NCBI GenBank assembly: GCA_900074885.1
Contig: FJUW01000007.1
Span: forward strand, 2,393,051-2,457,050
Reading direction: 5' to 3'
Origin: Rhynchosporium graminicola
Taxonomy: Eukaryota; Ascomycota; Leotiomycetes; Helotiales; Ploettnerulaceae
DNA length: 64,000 nt
Shown here: positions 1 to 12,100 of the stretch, piece after piece
How the letters are laid out: every line of letters starts with the position of its first letter
Position numbering within the stretch: the first letter of the stretch is position 1
Notes under the pieces: generated by a model
The model's input: only the letters and a program-made list of their open reading frames with translations
Databases searched by the model: none
What the model was told of the DNA's origin: nothing
Translations under genes and position numbers: made by a program

Positions 1-672
1 CTTCTATTCTACGCGTCTGAAACGGACGTGCGAATATAAGGTTTTAAACAATCAGCCAAAAGTTCAATCTTCTTCCGAATCGAATTCATCTTTAACTTGA
101 CGAAATGGCAATTTCCAGACCGCCATAGTCTCACATTGACTGAATCAGAAGACTACGCCTAAAAAAGCCTAAGTTGTAATTGACAGTCATGTCGAGAGTT
201 ACCTCAGGTGGCAAAAACGTCAGACCGCCTCTAATAATTACTATCCGTAATTACGAATTATTTAAGCTTCCGAGTATTCCACTTGCACAGATTTGGTTCA
301 TCAAAGCCATTTATTTCATGAATGCCAGAAAGCGAAAATAAAAGACCACAGAGTCTTCCGGTTGGCAGAGCCTGGACCCAACAGATAATCAACTGTGGTT
401 ATCGCATTTTCTTCCGGTATGTAAGTATTTGTTTTCTGAAAGTTTACATTTGCAAGAATGGAGCGGAAACCCTTCGCGAGACTTTTCACGACGGCGCTGC
501 ACAAGTGCTAGAGATCAGTCTACTAGTCACGTTTCTTTACTAGCAAAATCGTTGGAGATTCCGCTCTAGCTTGACATCATTAAAAAGTTTAAAAACAATC
601 CATATATTTCCTCGTCTGATCGAGTCTGGGATTTCCTCGAGTTGTGCTTAGGTATTGTATATTCAAGCAGTC
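1..672. other. Intergenic, no gene supported
   Basis: Only short overlapping reading frames on both strands (around 316-543), with no recognisable domain and no consistent coding signal. It includes the presumed promoter of the nucleoside hydrolase gene that starts at 673. Confidence 0.5.
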
Positions 673-1958
673 ATGTATCTCCTGGCAACCATCAATGTGG
701 TACTCTCACTAGCGGGCTCCGCTTTAGCTTCCCCTTTGCACCAGAAGAAAACAATCAACGCAGAGAAGAGATATGCGATCATCGACAATGACTGGTTATC
801 CGCGGGATTTATCCCATATCTTCAAGCCTTGGACGCCGGGATAGAAATCCTTGCCATCACATCGTGTCAGTATACATGTATTTCTCAAGAAACTCCACTA
901 ACCACCTCTTCTAGCAACGGCAAACTCATGGCAAAAGCAATGTGCATACCATGCACTCGCATCTCTTGAAATCGGTAACTTGAGCTGTATCCCCGTCTAC
1001 GAAGGTGCTACGTACCCGTTGATCAACACCTACGAGCGCTTTCAAGCATGGGAAGCTATTCATGGCAAGCTGCCGTGGCAAGGAGCTTTCACACCTTACA
1101 ACGCTACGGCCGAAGCGATGGGTAGGGATCCTACAGCGGGATCTGACCCGAATCGCATTGTGAAAGGTGCTTTCCCTGAAGGTTTGCCAAACATTACAGC
1201 TGTGGCTGGCGTGAGTGCTGCTCAGATCATGATTGAGTCAGTGCATAAATATCCGGGCCAAGTCAGCATTTATACTGCTGGTGCTTTGACTAGCGTCGCC
1301 TTGGCAGTGAGGACGGATGAAAAGTTCGCCAGTTTGGCAAAAGAATTGGTGGTCATGGGTGGATATGTCGATGTTAATATGTTCCAGGTAATCTCAACAC
1401 AATAAAGGATATCCGTAATTGCTGCTAATAATATCAGGCGACCGGAAGCGTTCGGCAAGCAGATATAAATTCAGATATCAACCTCATGTTCGATCCAGAA
1501 GCATCAAAGATCGCCTTGACCGCAGACTTTCCCAACATAGTCATTGCGGGTAATGTGGCAAATCAAGTGCAGTCGACTCAGGAGTTCCTCGACGAGATTT
1601 ATGAAGTCAAGAATCCCTACACGGAGCTCGTCCATAAGTACTACGGGACCAAGTTTCCGTTCTGGGATGAGACAGCGATGGCGATCTTGATCGACCCTTC
1701 GATAGCTACGAATACTAGCACTGGTTTGTTCAGCATCCAAATTTTAGCTGCTTCTGGACTGACGAGAAAATAGTCTATCTCGATGTTGACATTTCATACG
1801 GCTCGCCGTCATACGGTAATATTCACTTATACTCGGAGTATCTGAAACCGCCTAATGTTCGTAATGTTACATACGTCAACCACATCGACGCAGACAAGTT
1901 GAAGGCTATGATAAAGCGTTCGGTGCAGTATCCGAAGAGCTGCGCTACTTTGTCATGA
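673..1958 (+). CDS. Secreted inosine/uridine-preferring nucleoside hydrolase (4 exons)
   Basis: Exons 673-865, 915-1387, 1438-1723 and 1774-1958 join into a 378-aa protein; the three introns are 49-50 bp with GT and AG ends, and all phases restore one frame. The enzyme family splits the N-glycosidic bond of ribonucleosides to give base and ribose. The N-terminus MYLLATINVVLSLAGSALAS is a good signal peptide, so the protein is probably secreted or vacuolar. After it comes IIDNDW, the Asp-rich first motif of the family in the form used by fungal extracellular members, then LAITSSTANSW created exactly by the first splice. Later landmarks are VVMGGYVDVN, the segment SDINLMFDPEASKIAL, and VYLDVDISYGSP restored by the third splice. 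I used the ATG at 673 because it opens the signal peptide. Function is by family; substrate preference cannot be read from sequence. Confidence 0.88.
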
Positions 1959-2353
1959 GTGTAGAGGATATTTTATGGTCAAAGTCACATGATTATTAAA
2001 TTTGGTGGATTGGATATATCTTTGTACATAAAGAGAGATTGAGTATCTTCTCAAACATAGACCTTGGTTAGAGCAGGAGAAAGATGAGAACTTCAAATTG
2101 AACAAGTAATGCCTGGAAAGTGAGCCAAGACAATTCGCTTATTTGTCTTATCCGGAAATAAGAAAAACAGCCCCTATCCGTTATGCTGTCCACCAGATCT
2201 ACCCCGCAACACCCCACTAGGGGCCCATGACTTCATCCTCTTGCAATTAGAGAACTCTTCAGCACACCCATCAAGATTTTCGCTTGTCTTTCACTTCGAA
2301 AGCAACCAATAACAAGAAATCTTGAATACGTTAAAGAAAGCAAATTAAGCGAA

Positions 2354-2939
2354 ATGGAAGGTACTTGTCTTTGCGGCGCCATCACTGTACGAGTCAATGA
2401 CTCCGAGCTCTTTTCCAGAAGGAGAGGTCACATTTGCAGATGTGAGAATTGCAAAAAGACCGCTGGCTCTTGTAAGTTTCCGCTCATTCAATATATGTGG
2501 TCGAGTAGACGACTGATTTACGTGTAGCTGCTGCCACGAATCTCATCATCGAGAATGAGAAAATCGAGATTATAGGGGAGGAGAATCTCAAGCGATATGA
2601 GGATAGCAATACTTTGAGCGGAACGCCGCTAGGGAGGTATTTCTGCGGTACTTGTGGGAAGTAAGTTGCTCACTTGTTTCCAACGCATCTATCATTTTCT
2701 CTCATCTTCGCTCGAACAAAAAGGGATTAAGCCGAACATGTGATGTTGACGAATTCTCCAGTCCGATCAAATCGGTCACTCCACTGTACGAGGGAAAGAC
2801 GGTACTAAAGTTGGGTATCTTTCCCAAGATTCCCACGCCGGAATGGGAGTCTTTTAGTGGTGATAGACAGACCTGGGAGAAGGCTTTGGATGGGGCGACT
2901 CAGTATAAGCAGAAGAGTTTTGGCGAAAAGACGGGGTAA
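2354..2939 (+). CDS. GFA/CENP-V-like zinc-binding domain protein (3 exons)
   Basis: Exons 2354-2471, 2528-2660 and 2762-2939 give 142 aa. The protein is a single GFA (glutathione-dependent formaldehyde-activating enzyme, Mss4-like fold) domain. Visible zinc-site motifs are CLCGAI near residue 5, CRCENCKKTAGS near residue 30-41, and FCGTCGN near residue 78-84, the last completed across the second intron. The C-terminal PEWESF resembles the usual end of fungal GFA proteins. Many fungi carry several short GFA paralogs whose substrate is unknown; genuine formaldehyde activation is not implied. Intron 1 is 56 bp and intron 2 is 101 bp. The start is the first ATG and directly precedes the first Cys pair. 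Confidence 0.85.
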
Positions 2940-3679
2940 TACTGGATCTAATAGCGCAAGCGATGGGCTGGTTCCATTGCAACCGAGTGCTCTGTAGCTA
3001 TCGCTTTGCTATAAATACGATTTGTTCTTTAGGTAAGGAATGTTTGTTAGAATGAGATCGCGACCTTCCGTGCGATAATCAAAAACCCAAACATCAGGGC
3101 ATGTGCGATTTGTGATAAGATCAACTCTAACTCAGAGTCTAACTCCCGCACGCCTTGATCTACAATTCGGAAATGCTCTACATCTGCCTCGAGAATGGAA
3201 TATGTCCGGGATGAACCGCTTTTCCTTTGAGCGACAAACAATATATATGTGGTAAGCAATCCAGGATACTTGATCCGGTATTTGATAGGCTCCTGCCGGT
3301 GTCTGTTTTAATGGGATATAGGGTTTTATAACGATGAATGTCCTCTACGTTATATAGGATGGGAGACGCAAACAGGCATTATCCCAAAGTAATACAGACA
3401 AGGAATAAATCATTCAACTTGTCCGAAAACTAAATACTCGAAGAGAGCTGGTCGCAAACATAGGCTAAAACAGATGAGTTGACGGCACCGGGAAGGATGT
3501 GGCAGCTTGACTTAGAAAGAATTAGACCGACAGCGGTGGAAAAGCGCGAATGTGAGAGTTTGAGAATTCAAAGAAAGGCATGACAAGATTAAATTTACGT
3601 CAGAGACAAAAATTTGTCGATCAACTCTGCACCATAGCAACAACCATCATTAAAGAAGGTAACAGCGAAAGATCTCGCT

Positions 3680-5141
3680 AAATATGAATATGCAGAAATA
3701 TCAATGTTCCGGCTACAACTGCGTTGGCTACTTTCCTGCAACCTCTTCGCAAACTGGTCCTATGGTCTTGTTCGAGACGAGGACCACCACCTGTGACTCT
3801 CGAATACATGTGATCCTTCGTTGTCGAATCCAGCTCCATCGGCCTGCTCGAGCCATCTAGCTCATACCTCGGCGCAGAATCAACCTATGCACCCGCAACA
3901 TAAATATTTCCGCTCGTACTACAATAATGAAATGGAATTTCATGAGTAACTGGATTTGCCTTCGTGCTGGCGATGACATACATGTCCTGCCCACTGATCT
4001 TGCTGACCACCAACCTAGTGACTCGCTTGTATCCAGCTCATTCGAGAACTCTCTTTCTTCGACGGCACCACCATACAGCTACGAGCCTGACGGGGATTGC
4101 GGCAATGAGCCAATGGTTGGACCCACGATCCAGACTTTGTTCACGTTCTGCTCTTCCATAGTCGCTTTATTCGTTGTTGCTATGTTATTGCTCGGGTTTG
4201 AGCTAGAGGTGTCATGAGGAGAACCACTAGCTAGTCTGACGTAAGGCGAATGTATAGCTACTCGTCTGAATCGCAAATCCAGCATTGGATTTTAGTTAGC
4301 AATTCTCGTATCCGGTAATCATGTTTCCATCCAAGACTACGATGAGGCATTGGCATCCGTGTACGTCGCACAAAAACCAACACACTTTACAACTCTGCAT
4401 CAGAGCTTGAAGGAATCTTTGGGATGACAGCTGGCGGGCAGTCTTTTGTAGTAAGCTGAAGCAGAGCTTTGGCTGCTTGCAATCCGTCCCGATTACTGGT
4501 TCTTGCATCGTCAAATGTCTTAACGACTAAATCCATTGGGTAGCAATTCAGATAGCCCTACAAGCGTTGGATCCAATGCTACGCCTGTACAGATCGGTTG
4601 CGAGATTGAGCAAATATCTAGACATTCGTCTAGAGTCTTAGCGGGCCATACATCTTGGAGCATCGTCAGGACATGCGTCGTAGGCAGCCACCGTCTGGTC
4701 ACAATAGGCGACGGATTCGAGGCTGCGTTTTGCCTTTTGGTTGCCGCCATTATTCGTATAGGGTGTATTTATGGGCTCGAACTGAGTTCTGTCTCCAACA
4801 CCCAGTGTCCATCCTGCTCGTGGTTCAGCGCCGACTGATATAATATGAAGTTTGTTGAAGAGGCGTTTATGTGTGTTGGGATCAAAATCAGCTGTGTCAA
4901 AATTCTTTTTCAGAGATCACTGGTCCATATAGTCCTCGATTGTATCCGCACTGGCATTCCCAATGTCGCCAAGACTTGTCCGGTCCTGTTCATAAAAAAG
5001 CGAGAACTGGAGCTCCTTGGGCGCATCAGCTAGCAGGGACAGATATCCCAATCTGGTTTTCGAAAGAGGGCAAATATGTTTCTTGCATAAGATACAAAAC
5101 GAATAGAATAATGAAATAGGAGCGTCGTACAGAGACTTCAC
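3680..5141 (-). pseudogene. Decayed gene for a Cys-rich single-pass membrane protein
   Basis: Read on the minus strand, one coherent protein can be followed through several frames. From 5141 down, a frame runs to a TGA near 4918 (CGA to TGA would explain it), continues without a gap through residues such as FDPNTHKRLFNKLH and GWTLGVGDRTQFEPINTPY to a Cys-rich segment CDQTVAAYDACPDDAPRCM, then shifts by one base near 4640 into LDECLDICSISQPICTG, and again by one base near 4550 into NCYPMDLVVKTFDD. A Ser/Asn/Thr-rich stretch (about 4170-4230) leads to KVWIVGPTIG and, one base out of frame, a membrane-like segment ending WWCRRRKR. Near 3850 lies a typical cytoplasmic tail, APRYELDGSSRPMELD, preceded by TAG where CAG would fit. 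I read this as an extracellular Cys-rich domain, one membrane span and a short tail. Introns cannot be separated from damage everywhere, and boundaries are approximate. Confidence 0.5.
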
Positions 5142-5787
5142 TCGGTACTTACAGTATCTGTCTCACCATCATATAATCTTATCTTGATCTATCTCATCCT
5201 TCTTCCCAGAAATGACTGAGTCTCGATTGGCTTCTAAGAATTCTTGACATTAAAGATCATGTTGCTTAATGTCGTCACTATTGTACTGGGTCAAGGCCCG
5301 CGTCGCTGGGTCACATCCATGGCTTCGCTAGTGTACAAACAACGAGTGTATAAGGCTGTTAGGATCCAATTGAAGACCGCCATTCGACTATAATTGAAGA
5401 ACATATCTGTCTGTCAAGCCTAAAAGGAGGTTGGGGAACGGTTCGGAATGGTTGGGCTGGATACGCGATGGTGTATCCGTTGGACCGCGTCAAACACCTT
5501 CCCACGCTTCAGATATGACACAGAAGCCCAACGAGGGAGACTGATGATGTACAAATGAGCAAGTCTGCTGCTGACCGTGGTAGTAGACAAGGGATTTGGA
5601 ACATGGAGGCCAGATTACAGGCGCCATTAGCCTGACGCGGATATAATGTTGACATTTATAAATTTATCGAAGCTAGATAAACGAGGCTGACAAGTGCTCG
5701 GGCCGCTTCAAGAATTAGCGTGCTGATTTTCGTGAAATCCCAGCCTTCTCGTCCGAACCGACCACCCAGTCTGCACTTTCTCGCACA
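5142..5787. other. Intergenic, upstream of the Bmt5-like gene
   Basis: No coding region recognised. On the minus strand near 5150 there is a donor-like GTAAGT, which may be the first intron of the decayed membrane-protein gene. Confidence 0.4.
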
Positions 5788-6874
5788 ATGGGTAAGAATA
5801 AACGCCTCAAACAGAACGGCGGACAGCAGCCTAAGAAACACAAGATATCAAAACTTACGCGCCCATCCGGAGTCTCGAAAGCGCAGGCGCAGAAGAAGAA
5901 CAAGGATAGTCTTCCTACTAATGCCTCAACCGACTCCAAGGCCAACACCAAACCACATTTTCATACCGCGCCTACGATCCCCTTCTCGCCCTCCGAGAAT
6001 ATCCTCCTAGTAGGCGAAGGCAACCTCTCATTCGCCTGTTCCCTGATCACGCATCACGGCTGCACGAACATTACAGCCACGGTCCTAGAACCCTCCCTGA
6101 AAGAACTCAAAGAAAAACATCCACATGTCGAAGACAACATACAGGTAATAGAAGATGGCGGCGGAAGTGTGAGGTATGGAATTGATGCAAGTAAGATGAA
6201 GTATTGGAATGCGGCGGGGACGAGGAAGGGGACCGGTGGGGGGATGGATAGGATTGTTTTTAATTTCCCGCATGTGGGAGGGAAAAGTAAGGATGTCAAT
6301 AGGCAGGTGAGGTATAATCAAGGTATGATAACTTCTAACGATTGGCATTTTCTTTAAAGTTTGGCTTTGGGTCATGGGGCTTTGGAGCTGATTCCACTGT
6401 TGCGGTTCAGAGCTTCTAGTATCGTTCTTCAGGCAGGCTTTCCCGTCTCTATCGCCCACGCGCGGCTCTTCCATCATTGTTACGCTGTTCGAAGGCGAGC
6501 CTTATACATTATGGAATATCCGGGATTTAGCGCGACATTCTGGTTTAGAGGTCGCGCAGAGTTTCAAGTTCCAAGCGAGTGCATATCCGGGGTATAAACA
6601 TGCGCGTACGTTAGGTGTTGTGAAGTCGAAAGGGGGAAAGGAAGGTGGTGGATGGAAGGGCGAAGAGAGGAGCGCGAGGAGTTATGTGTTCGTGCGAAAG
6701 GGGGAGGGGGAGGTTGCTGGGCCTGGCAAAGGGAAGAAATATGAGAGTAGCGATGACGAGGATGAGAATGGCATGGGAGGACCGGGGGTGGAGAGTACGG
6801 ATGATATTGAGGGTACTGAAGGGGAAGAAGAAGAAGAAAATGATGAAGAGGCTGAAGATTTACAAGAAGATTGA
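5788..6874 (+). CDS. bmt5: 25S rRNA (uridine-N3)-methyltransferase, Bmt5 family (2 exons)
   Basis: Exons 5788-6322 and 6411-6874, split by an 88-bp intron, give 332 aa. The protein starts with a Lys-rich nucleolar-type tail (MGKNKRLKQNGGQQ), then ILLVGEGNLSFACSLITHHG, the SAM-binding motif I of the DUF2431/Bmt5 family, at about residue 72. IVFNFPHVGGKSKDVNRQVR near residue 155 is the hallmark DFPH-like motif. The second exon contributes SSIIVTLFEGEPYTLWNIRD and ends in a long acidic Glu/Asp tail. Family members methylate one uridine of large-subunit rRNA in the nucleolus. The splice (CAA-G/AG-CTT) restores ELLVSFF, which is conserved in this family. The only oddity is the length of the acidic tail. 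Confidence 0.9.
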
Positions 6875-7137
6875 TGACGACTTGATACCCGTGGATTTGG
6901 AAGCAAATTATGGAAGTAGGATGCATTGATGAGAACGCCATGCCTGATTCTGTAGCTATGGCTATTTTGAACGGCTTATCATCGCCTCGATATAGCGCCA
7001 GTTTTGTCATCTTGCCATATTGCGGCCAGAAGCCATGAGCCACCAGCTGCCATACTTCCAAAATGTCATTTGCATATTGCAGAATGGCTCATAGGAAACT
7101 AGCATCCATCTATCTTACATCGATTGACTCGAAGTAC

Positions 7138-8470
7138 TCAGACCTGGATGATTTCTGGTTGGAAGCTTCCATCGATCGGCAAGATTCCATCCATCATCAC
7201 ACCATTTTCAGCTCCAACCGAAAGTGGCAACAGAGCTTCGCCAAGAAGGCCTTCTGGGTGCAAGGCATAACTTGGCGCCTCCATCGAGTCGCCGTCGAAG
7301 ATAATCATATTCTGAATTGGTTGTTGCCGAGCACCGAGAACATTGATAACATCCTGAGCGAGTTGACCACCGAGGACTGCCGTGACAGGGGCAATCTCAC
7401 TGCCTAAATTCTGCAGGAATTTCCGCAGAACGTCGGACTTTAAAGTCTCGTCTGGAAGACCTAGAGCCTTATGTTTTTGGGTGGCGAGTACAGTGAACAT
7501 CTTCAGGTCTTCAGTCGTGCTGGGCATGCGGCCATCGTTGAATTGTACAAACTCCCAAAGAGCACGGAGACAGGATAGAATAGGGGTGACTGCCTTCAAT
7601 CTACGCTTACTCTTGAGGAACTCGGCTGGTAAAGTCGCCGCATCGCTGGCCAAGAACCAAGTAGAATATGATTCCCGTTTTGTGACCATTTCCACATTCT
7701 TTCCACTCTCCTTCTTCACCTGCACATCAACAACACTGCGTGTCCTTGTTTCTGGGCCAATTGCCGTAGCTCGATTGCTCTTTTCTCTCTCGACAACATA
7801 ATCATGCTGAATCAGATCCGAGAATATGAAGCCATAAAAGCCATGCACCCCCGCCGCATAGAAAGGTTTATGATTTATCCTCGTCGCCGTATTGATGATG
7901 TTCAGGGAGTCTGGGTGCAAGTCCGTTGCAATGACTACATCGAATGCGCCAAAGTAATCCGGGCCTCTCATTCTGATATCGGTCTGGTCAACAATCACCT
8001 TGACTCTGGGGTTCAACTTTCTAATCTGCGGCGCCGCAGCCTCGCCTCGATTTGTGCCAACGTCTGGCTCGGATATGAAGAATTGGGAGCCAAGATCGTT
8101 TGCGGTGACAGGTTCGTGGTCGACGATAGTGAGGGAATGGATGCCAGCTAGCACGAGGTTCTTAGCTATCTCGTTGGCAAGAGCTTTCATGGAGATCAGG
8201 AGGACTTTAGCATTGCGAATCTTTTCTTGAGCCTGAACGCCCCAGAGTCGAATTTGTCGGTCGTAGAGAGCGATCTCATCTATGTAAGGTTAGCAGAAGT
8301 TTGCGACTGGAAAAGACTGCCATACCGGCACTGATGCCCGTAGGAGCTGGGAATTGCGATTTCTCAGCTAAAGGCGCAGGCGCATCTCTATGGATTGAAA
8401 GATCTTGAGCTGGGAACACCGGTTGTGCGGTCAATTTCTCAATGTTTGCTTGCTGTTGCGCTGAATTCAT
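7138..8470 (-). CDS. aos1: SUMO-activating enzyme subunit Aos1/Rad31 (E1 small subunit, 2 exons)
   Basis: Complement of exons 8326-8470 and 7138-8279, with a 46-bp intron, gives 428 aa. The ThiF-type E1 domain begins right after the splice with DEIALYDRQIRLWGVQAQEK and continues with ALANEIAKNLVLAGI and LTIVDHEPVTANDLGSQFF, characteristic of the Aos1 half of the SUMO E1. The C-terminal part contains APVTAVLGGQLAQDVINVLG, the conserved crossover helix. As expected for the small subunit there is no catalytic Cys domain. It should pair with Uba2 in the nucleus to activate SUMO with ATP. Ula1 (the NEDD8 E1 partner) is the main alternative, but the N-terminal DRQIRLWG with LVLAGI fits Aos1 better. 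The gene is convergent with the Bmt5-like gene, with 263 bp between their stops. Confidence 0.88.
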
Positions 8471-9112
8471 CGTGGAAGTGGCGATTGGAGGAGATCTCTA
8501 ACCTCAAGCAGTTTCTGAGATTTCTCGTTGGGTCAAGGGTATTTGGTCGTTAGTCTGATGATACACTGCCACTGGCCGACCCAAGATACAAACCAAGATC
8601 CTGCTGCCTGGTTCGTGTTGGCGTTGAGAGTAAATTCATATCATGCTAGCTCATGTTCCTAGATATTTAGGAAGTGAATCAATGGACAAACACGCGCCAA
8701 ATATGATCGACGCGGTTGCGGCTCTTTCGGAGTTTAACGCGCTTATCAGATCATCCCGCCTTGATAATCTATCCAATAGTGGGCTGTACAACCCCACAAA
8801 GGCTGGGGTTGAGAAGGTCATCGGAACAACGACATCAACTCGTCCTTCTCATCAAAGGATCAAGGTCTGGTTCTGTCCATTCCATTATGTGCAGAGTCTC
8901 CGCAAAGTGCACTCAACTATATACCCGCCCAAGCAATATCGAAAGCAAAGTTTGAGTCTCGAATAATCTGGATAGAGAGATAGCCAGTATACAGTACATA
9001 AATACCTGCCGGCTTTCTACCTTACGTATGCCGAGGCCGTCTTCATTCATGGTCTGTCTCCCACTCTCGCTATTTGCTTCCCTTATATAACTTCGGTGCT
9101 GAAATCTATACT
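8471..9112. other. Divergent intergenic region between aos1 and the 564-aa protein gene
   Basis: Likely holds both promoters. The reading frames at 8643-8966 show no domain and I treat them as chance. Confidence 0.4.
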
Positions 9113-10862
9113 ATGCAGTCTGATAACTTTGATGATCCCCCGGCCTCCGAATCCTATCGTGAGACGGCAGACCGAATCGTTCGAGGGATCCTCAACAATA
9201 CGCAATCACCAGACGAAATTAGTCCTTCAGGAGAACTTTACAGGGCAATAGGAAGGGCGCATCATATACGAGGAGTAGAGCGCCAGGCCAACTTACAAGG
9301 CAACGGGCAAGCTATGTCTTCAGAGCAGGATTCAGACAGAAGGCGGCAGATGCACCGCGAAAACAATGAACCATCACCCCTGTTTGTATTACCACCAAAT
9401 CCGCCACAAGCCGAACCTACCCCGCGACATCGAGGGTATCCAAGACAGACTGCAAGACGTGGGACTGGAAGGACTCCTCGACTGGTGATAAGTGATAGAC
9501 ATCAAGAGAGAAACCAGGCCCAGAGAGAAAGCGAGAGGGAGACGAGTGCTCAGAGGGAGAGGGAAGTGAACGCAAGTAATGGCTTGGCGGACTTGCAACA
9601 AGCTGGAAGACAACTTGAGCAGGCCAGCTCCACATTGAGGGCACTTCTAGACGATCCAGTACCCAATATTTCGTCACCAGCTCTCACACCCCATACACAT
9701 TCAGCCGAGGCCGAGCAGAGTCGCAGAGCCAAACGGAGGAAGATTGACTCCGACAAATTAGACTCTGGCTTCAAAGGTTTTAGATATGGGAAATATGGTC
9801 AAGTTGAACCGGGCAAGCTCAAGATGGAAATTGTTAGTTGCGATGGAGGCATATTCTCGGAACATGGAGGAAACTACGCAGCTGAGAATGTCTTGAAAAA
9901 TGACTCTACTGTTTATTGCACAAAGAGCAATCGATGTAACCTGGTCCTCAGACATCAAGGGGCGACGGTCTTCAACTTGAAGGAATTGATTATCAAAGCT
10001 CCACATTCTGGCTACACCGCTCCGTAGGACCCCTCACATGACCCCTTGGATGCCAAGATTCGTGCTAACATTTCGTAGTGTTCAGGAAGGGATGGTCTTT
10101 ATATCAATGACATCCGATGACCTGTTGACACGAACAGCACAGTATCAAATCCAATATTCTCCGCCTCGGCCTAGACGATCCGCGTCTCAGCGGGCGAACG
10201 ACTTACCACCCATAATGTCAGTCCGTCATAACGAAGATGGGAGCATGTCCACAGCTCAAGCTCGAGCACGTCGCCTCTACAACATTGGTCTCGAAGATGA
10301 AGACTGTGATTACAGAACTGCCCAGATTCCCTCCGAATTCACAGAAAATGCCCCAGCATTCCAAGTCACAACAGAATGCAGTGATTCCGAAGGCGACGAA
10401 CCACCAGCACACTCCTCTCGCCATCGAACACTTCAGCGCGTTATGAGTGCCATCCGATTCGAGGACTCAGACAGCAGCGATGATGAAGGCGTGGACGGCG
10501 AGCATCCCTCAGGGCCATGGCATGAAGACTATCTGCTTGGTATTGGCAGATCTCCTCGCCTTAGACAGCGAGAAACAGCAAGCAATATCACGCTAGCCGA
10601 AGCAGCTGAAGCCTCTCAGGTCGCCACACAGGAAGCTGTTCGAGCTGTGGGAGGCGAACTCATGGTCCCACACGCGAGATTCTTCATCGAGCGAGATAAG
10701 AGCAAATGCACAGTCCGATTTGATCCTCCAGTCAGTGGACGTTTCATTCTGTTGAAGATGTGGAGTCCTCATCATAGCTCGACCGGTAATATCGATATCC
10801 AAAGTGTCGTCGCCAGAGGTTTCGCAGGACCGAGATTCTTCCCTGCTGTCACTTTGAGATGA
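9113..10862 (+). CDS. Conserved fungal protein, possible galactose-binding-like fold (2 exons)
   Basis: Exons 9113-10023 and 10079-10862 (55-bp intron) give 564 aa. I do not recognise a named family. The first 220 residues are charged and low-complexity, with an Arg/Glu-rich coiled-coil-like stretch and a basic RRAKRRK, a possible nuclear signal. A folded core follows: KGFRYGKYGQVEPGKL, then ENVLKNDSTVYCTKSNRCNL, and KELIIKAPHSGYTAPVQEG across the splice. After a long acidic Ser/Asp-rich insert the domain seems to resume at the C-terminus with RFILLKMWSPHHSSTGNIDI. The pattern of an ENVL..D.T.YCT core and a C-terminal strand on GRF.LLKMW resembles discoidin/galactose-binding-like beta sandwiches interrupted by an insert; that is inference. 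Start is the ATG at 9113; an in-frame TTG upstream is not needed. Confidence 0.78.
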
Positions 10863-12100
10863 TCATGGCTATTAACACACTTATTTGGCTCGAGCATTGT
10901 CAATGATGATATTCAAAAATTAATTTGACCTTGCGGCAGATGCATAAAAGCATTCTTGCAAGTTCATGGGATGTCGCGAGTCTGTCGATAGTGTTATTAA
11001 TCATTATACTTAATAATTCTTTATAGGTAGATAAATGACATGGATTTCAAGATCCTTATGGCCTGAATAAAGTTCAATACTCTTGATTGCTGCGTCAATA
11101 TGTCGCGAGCAAGGCTCTTTGTCTATAGTGTGGCCAGTGATCTGCTCATATCCCTACGCACAGATAATTCGTCGATATATTGTTGCTAGGAACGTTACTT
11201 GTGCGTGCCAGTTGAATGTACATTCTCTAAGTTTTCCGGCTCGAGATACCATCTCGGGTCTTCGCCTTCGGTATTGACCCATCGTGCTATTATCTAGCGC
11301 AAGAGGGACCGAAGATCTACTCAGTGTACTTCCTCCGTATTCTCGTGGTAAGATATATTTCAATATTCTACAATTTCTGTACAACGAACTCAAGTGAGCC
11401 GTATGATTGCCCGAAATCTTTTCGCTCCTAGCCTTAGCTACAAATTCCATGCATTTTCCTTGAGACAGGCTCGGCTCAAGTGTGCATAGCCGCAGACTTG
11501 ACATTAAAGTCCTGGTAATGAGCTTCAGACCAAAATTTTGCCGGCACTGAGTTATTCTATTAGTTCCTCTTTGCGATCACAAGTTTTTTTTCTTTCGGAA
11601 GTATAGCCCAAAGGGCCCCGAATCGCCTGAATATGTGGTCCAGTCTCTAAACGAACGCGACTTTCGTTCCTCTAGGGAGGTTATTACTCTGATTTGAGGG
11701 TTGGACCAGTCACACGACTCCGTTCATTTCAATATGTTACGGACTAGACAGCTTTAAAAAGTGTAGTAACCGCGCTAGACTACATGACAGCCCGACTTAC
11801 ACAGTACCTAGAGAGGTATCTCGGCACACTTTAGAACGCTATTTCAAGAGTCGGTTCCAATGAAGGCAAATATTGGGACACTTAGACCATTTGAAAATAG
11901 CGTCACGCAGTCCGGTCCTTATTCCGATAACTCGGGTATATAATTTTTTTCCCACTTCTTTAATTCTTATTCTTCGAGGTACTTTCCTACGTTTCGACTA
12001 CTCAAGATATTCGTTTCACATCTGTGTCTCACAAAATCTACCATCAATTCTCAGGATCACTCGCCCGAGAGTCGTCGCTACATTATCTCGCACACAAATC
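10863..12100. other. Intergenic, about 1.2 kb
   Basis: No gene supported. The longest frame (minus, 11154-11504) has no recognisable domain. A poly-T/TTTCTTTC tract near 11585 and a pyrimidine-rich TTTTTTTCCC at 11945 are ordinary fungal promoter features upstream of the next gene. Confidence 0.4.

Noticed and set aside
11154..11504. Minus-strand 116-codon frame
   Set aside because: No recognisable domain, and the surrounding DNA looks like ordinary spacer.
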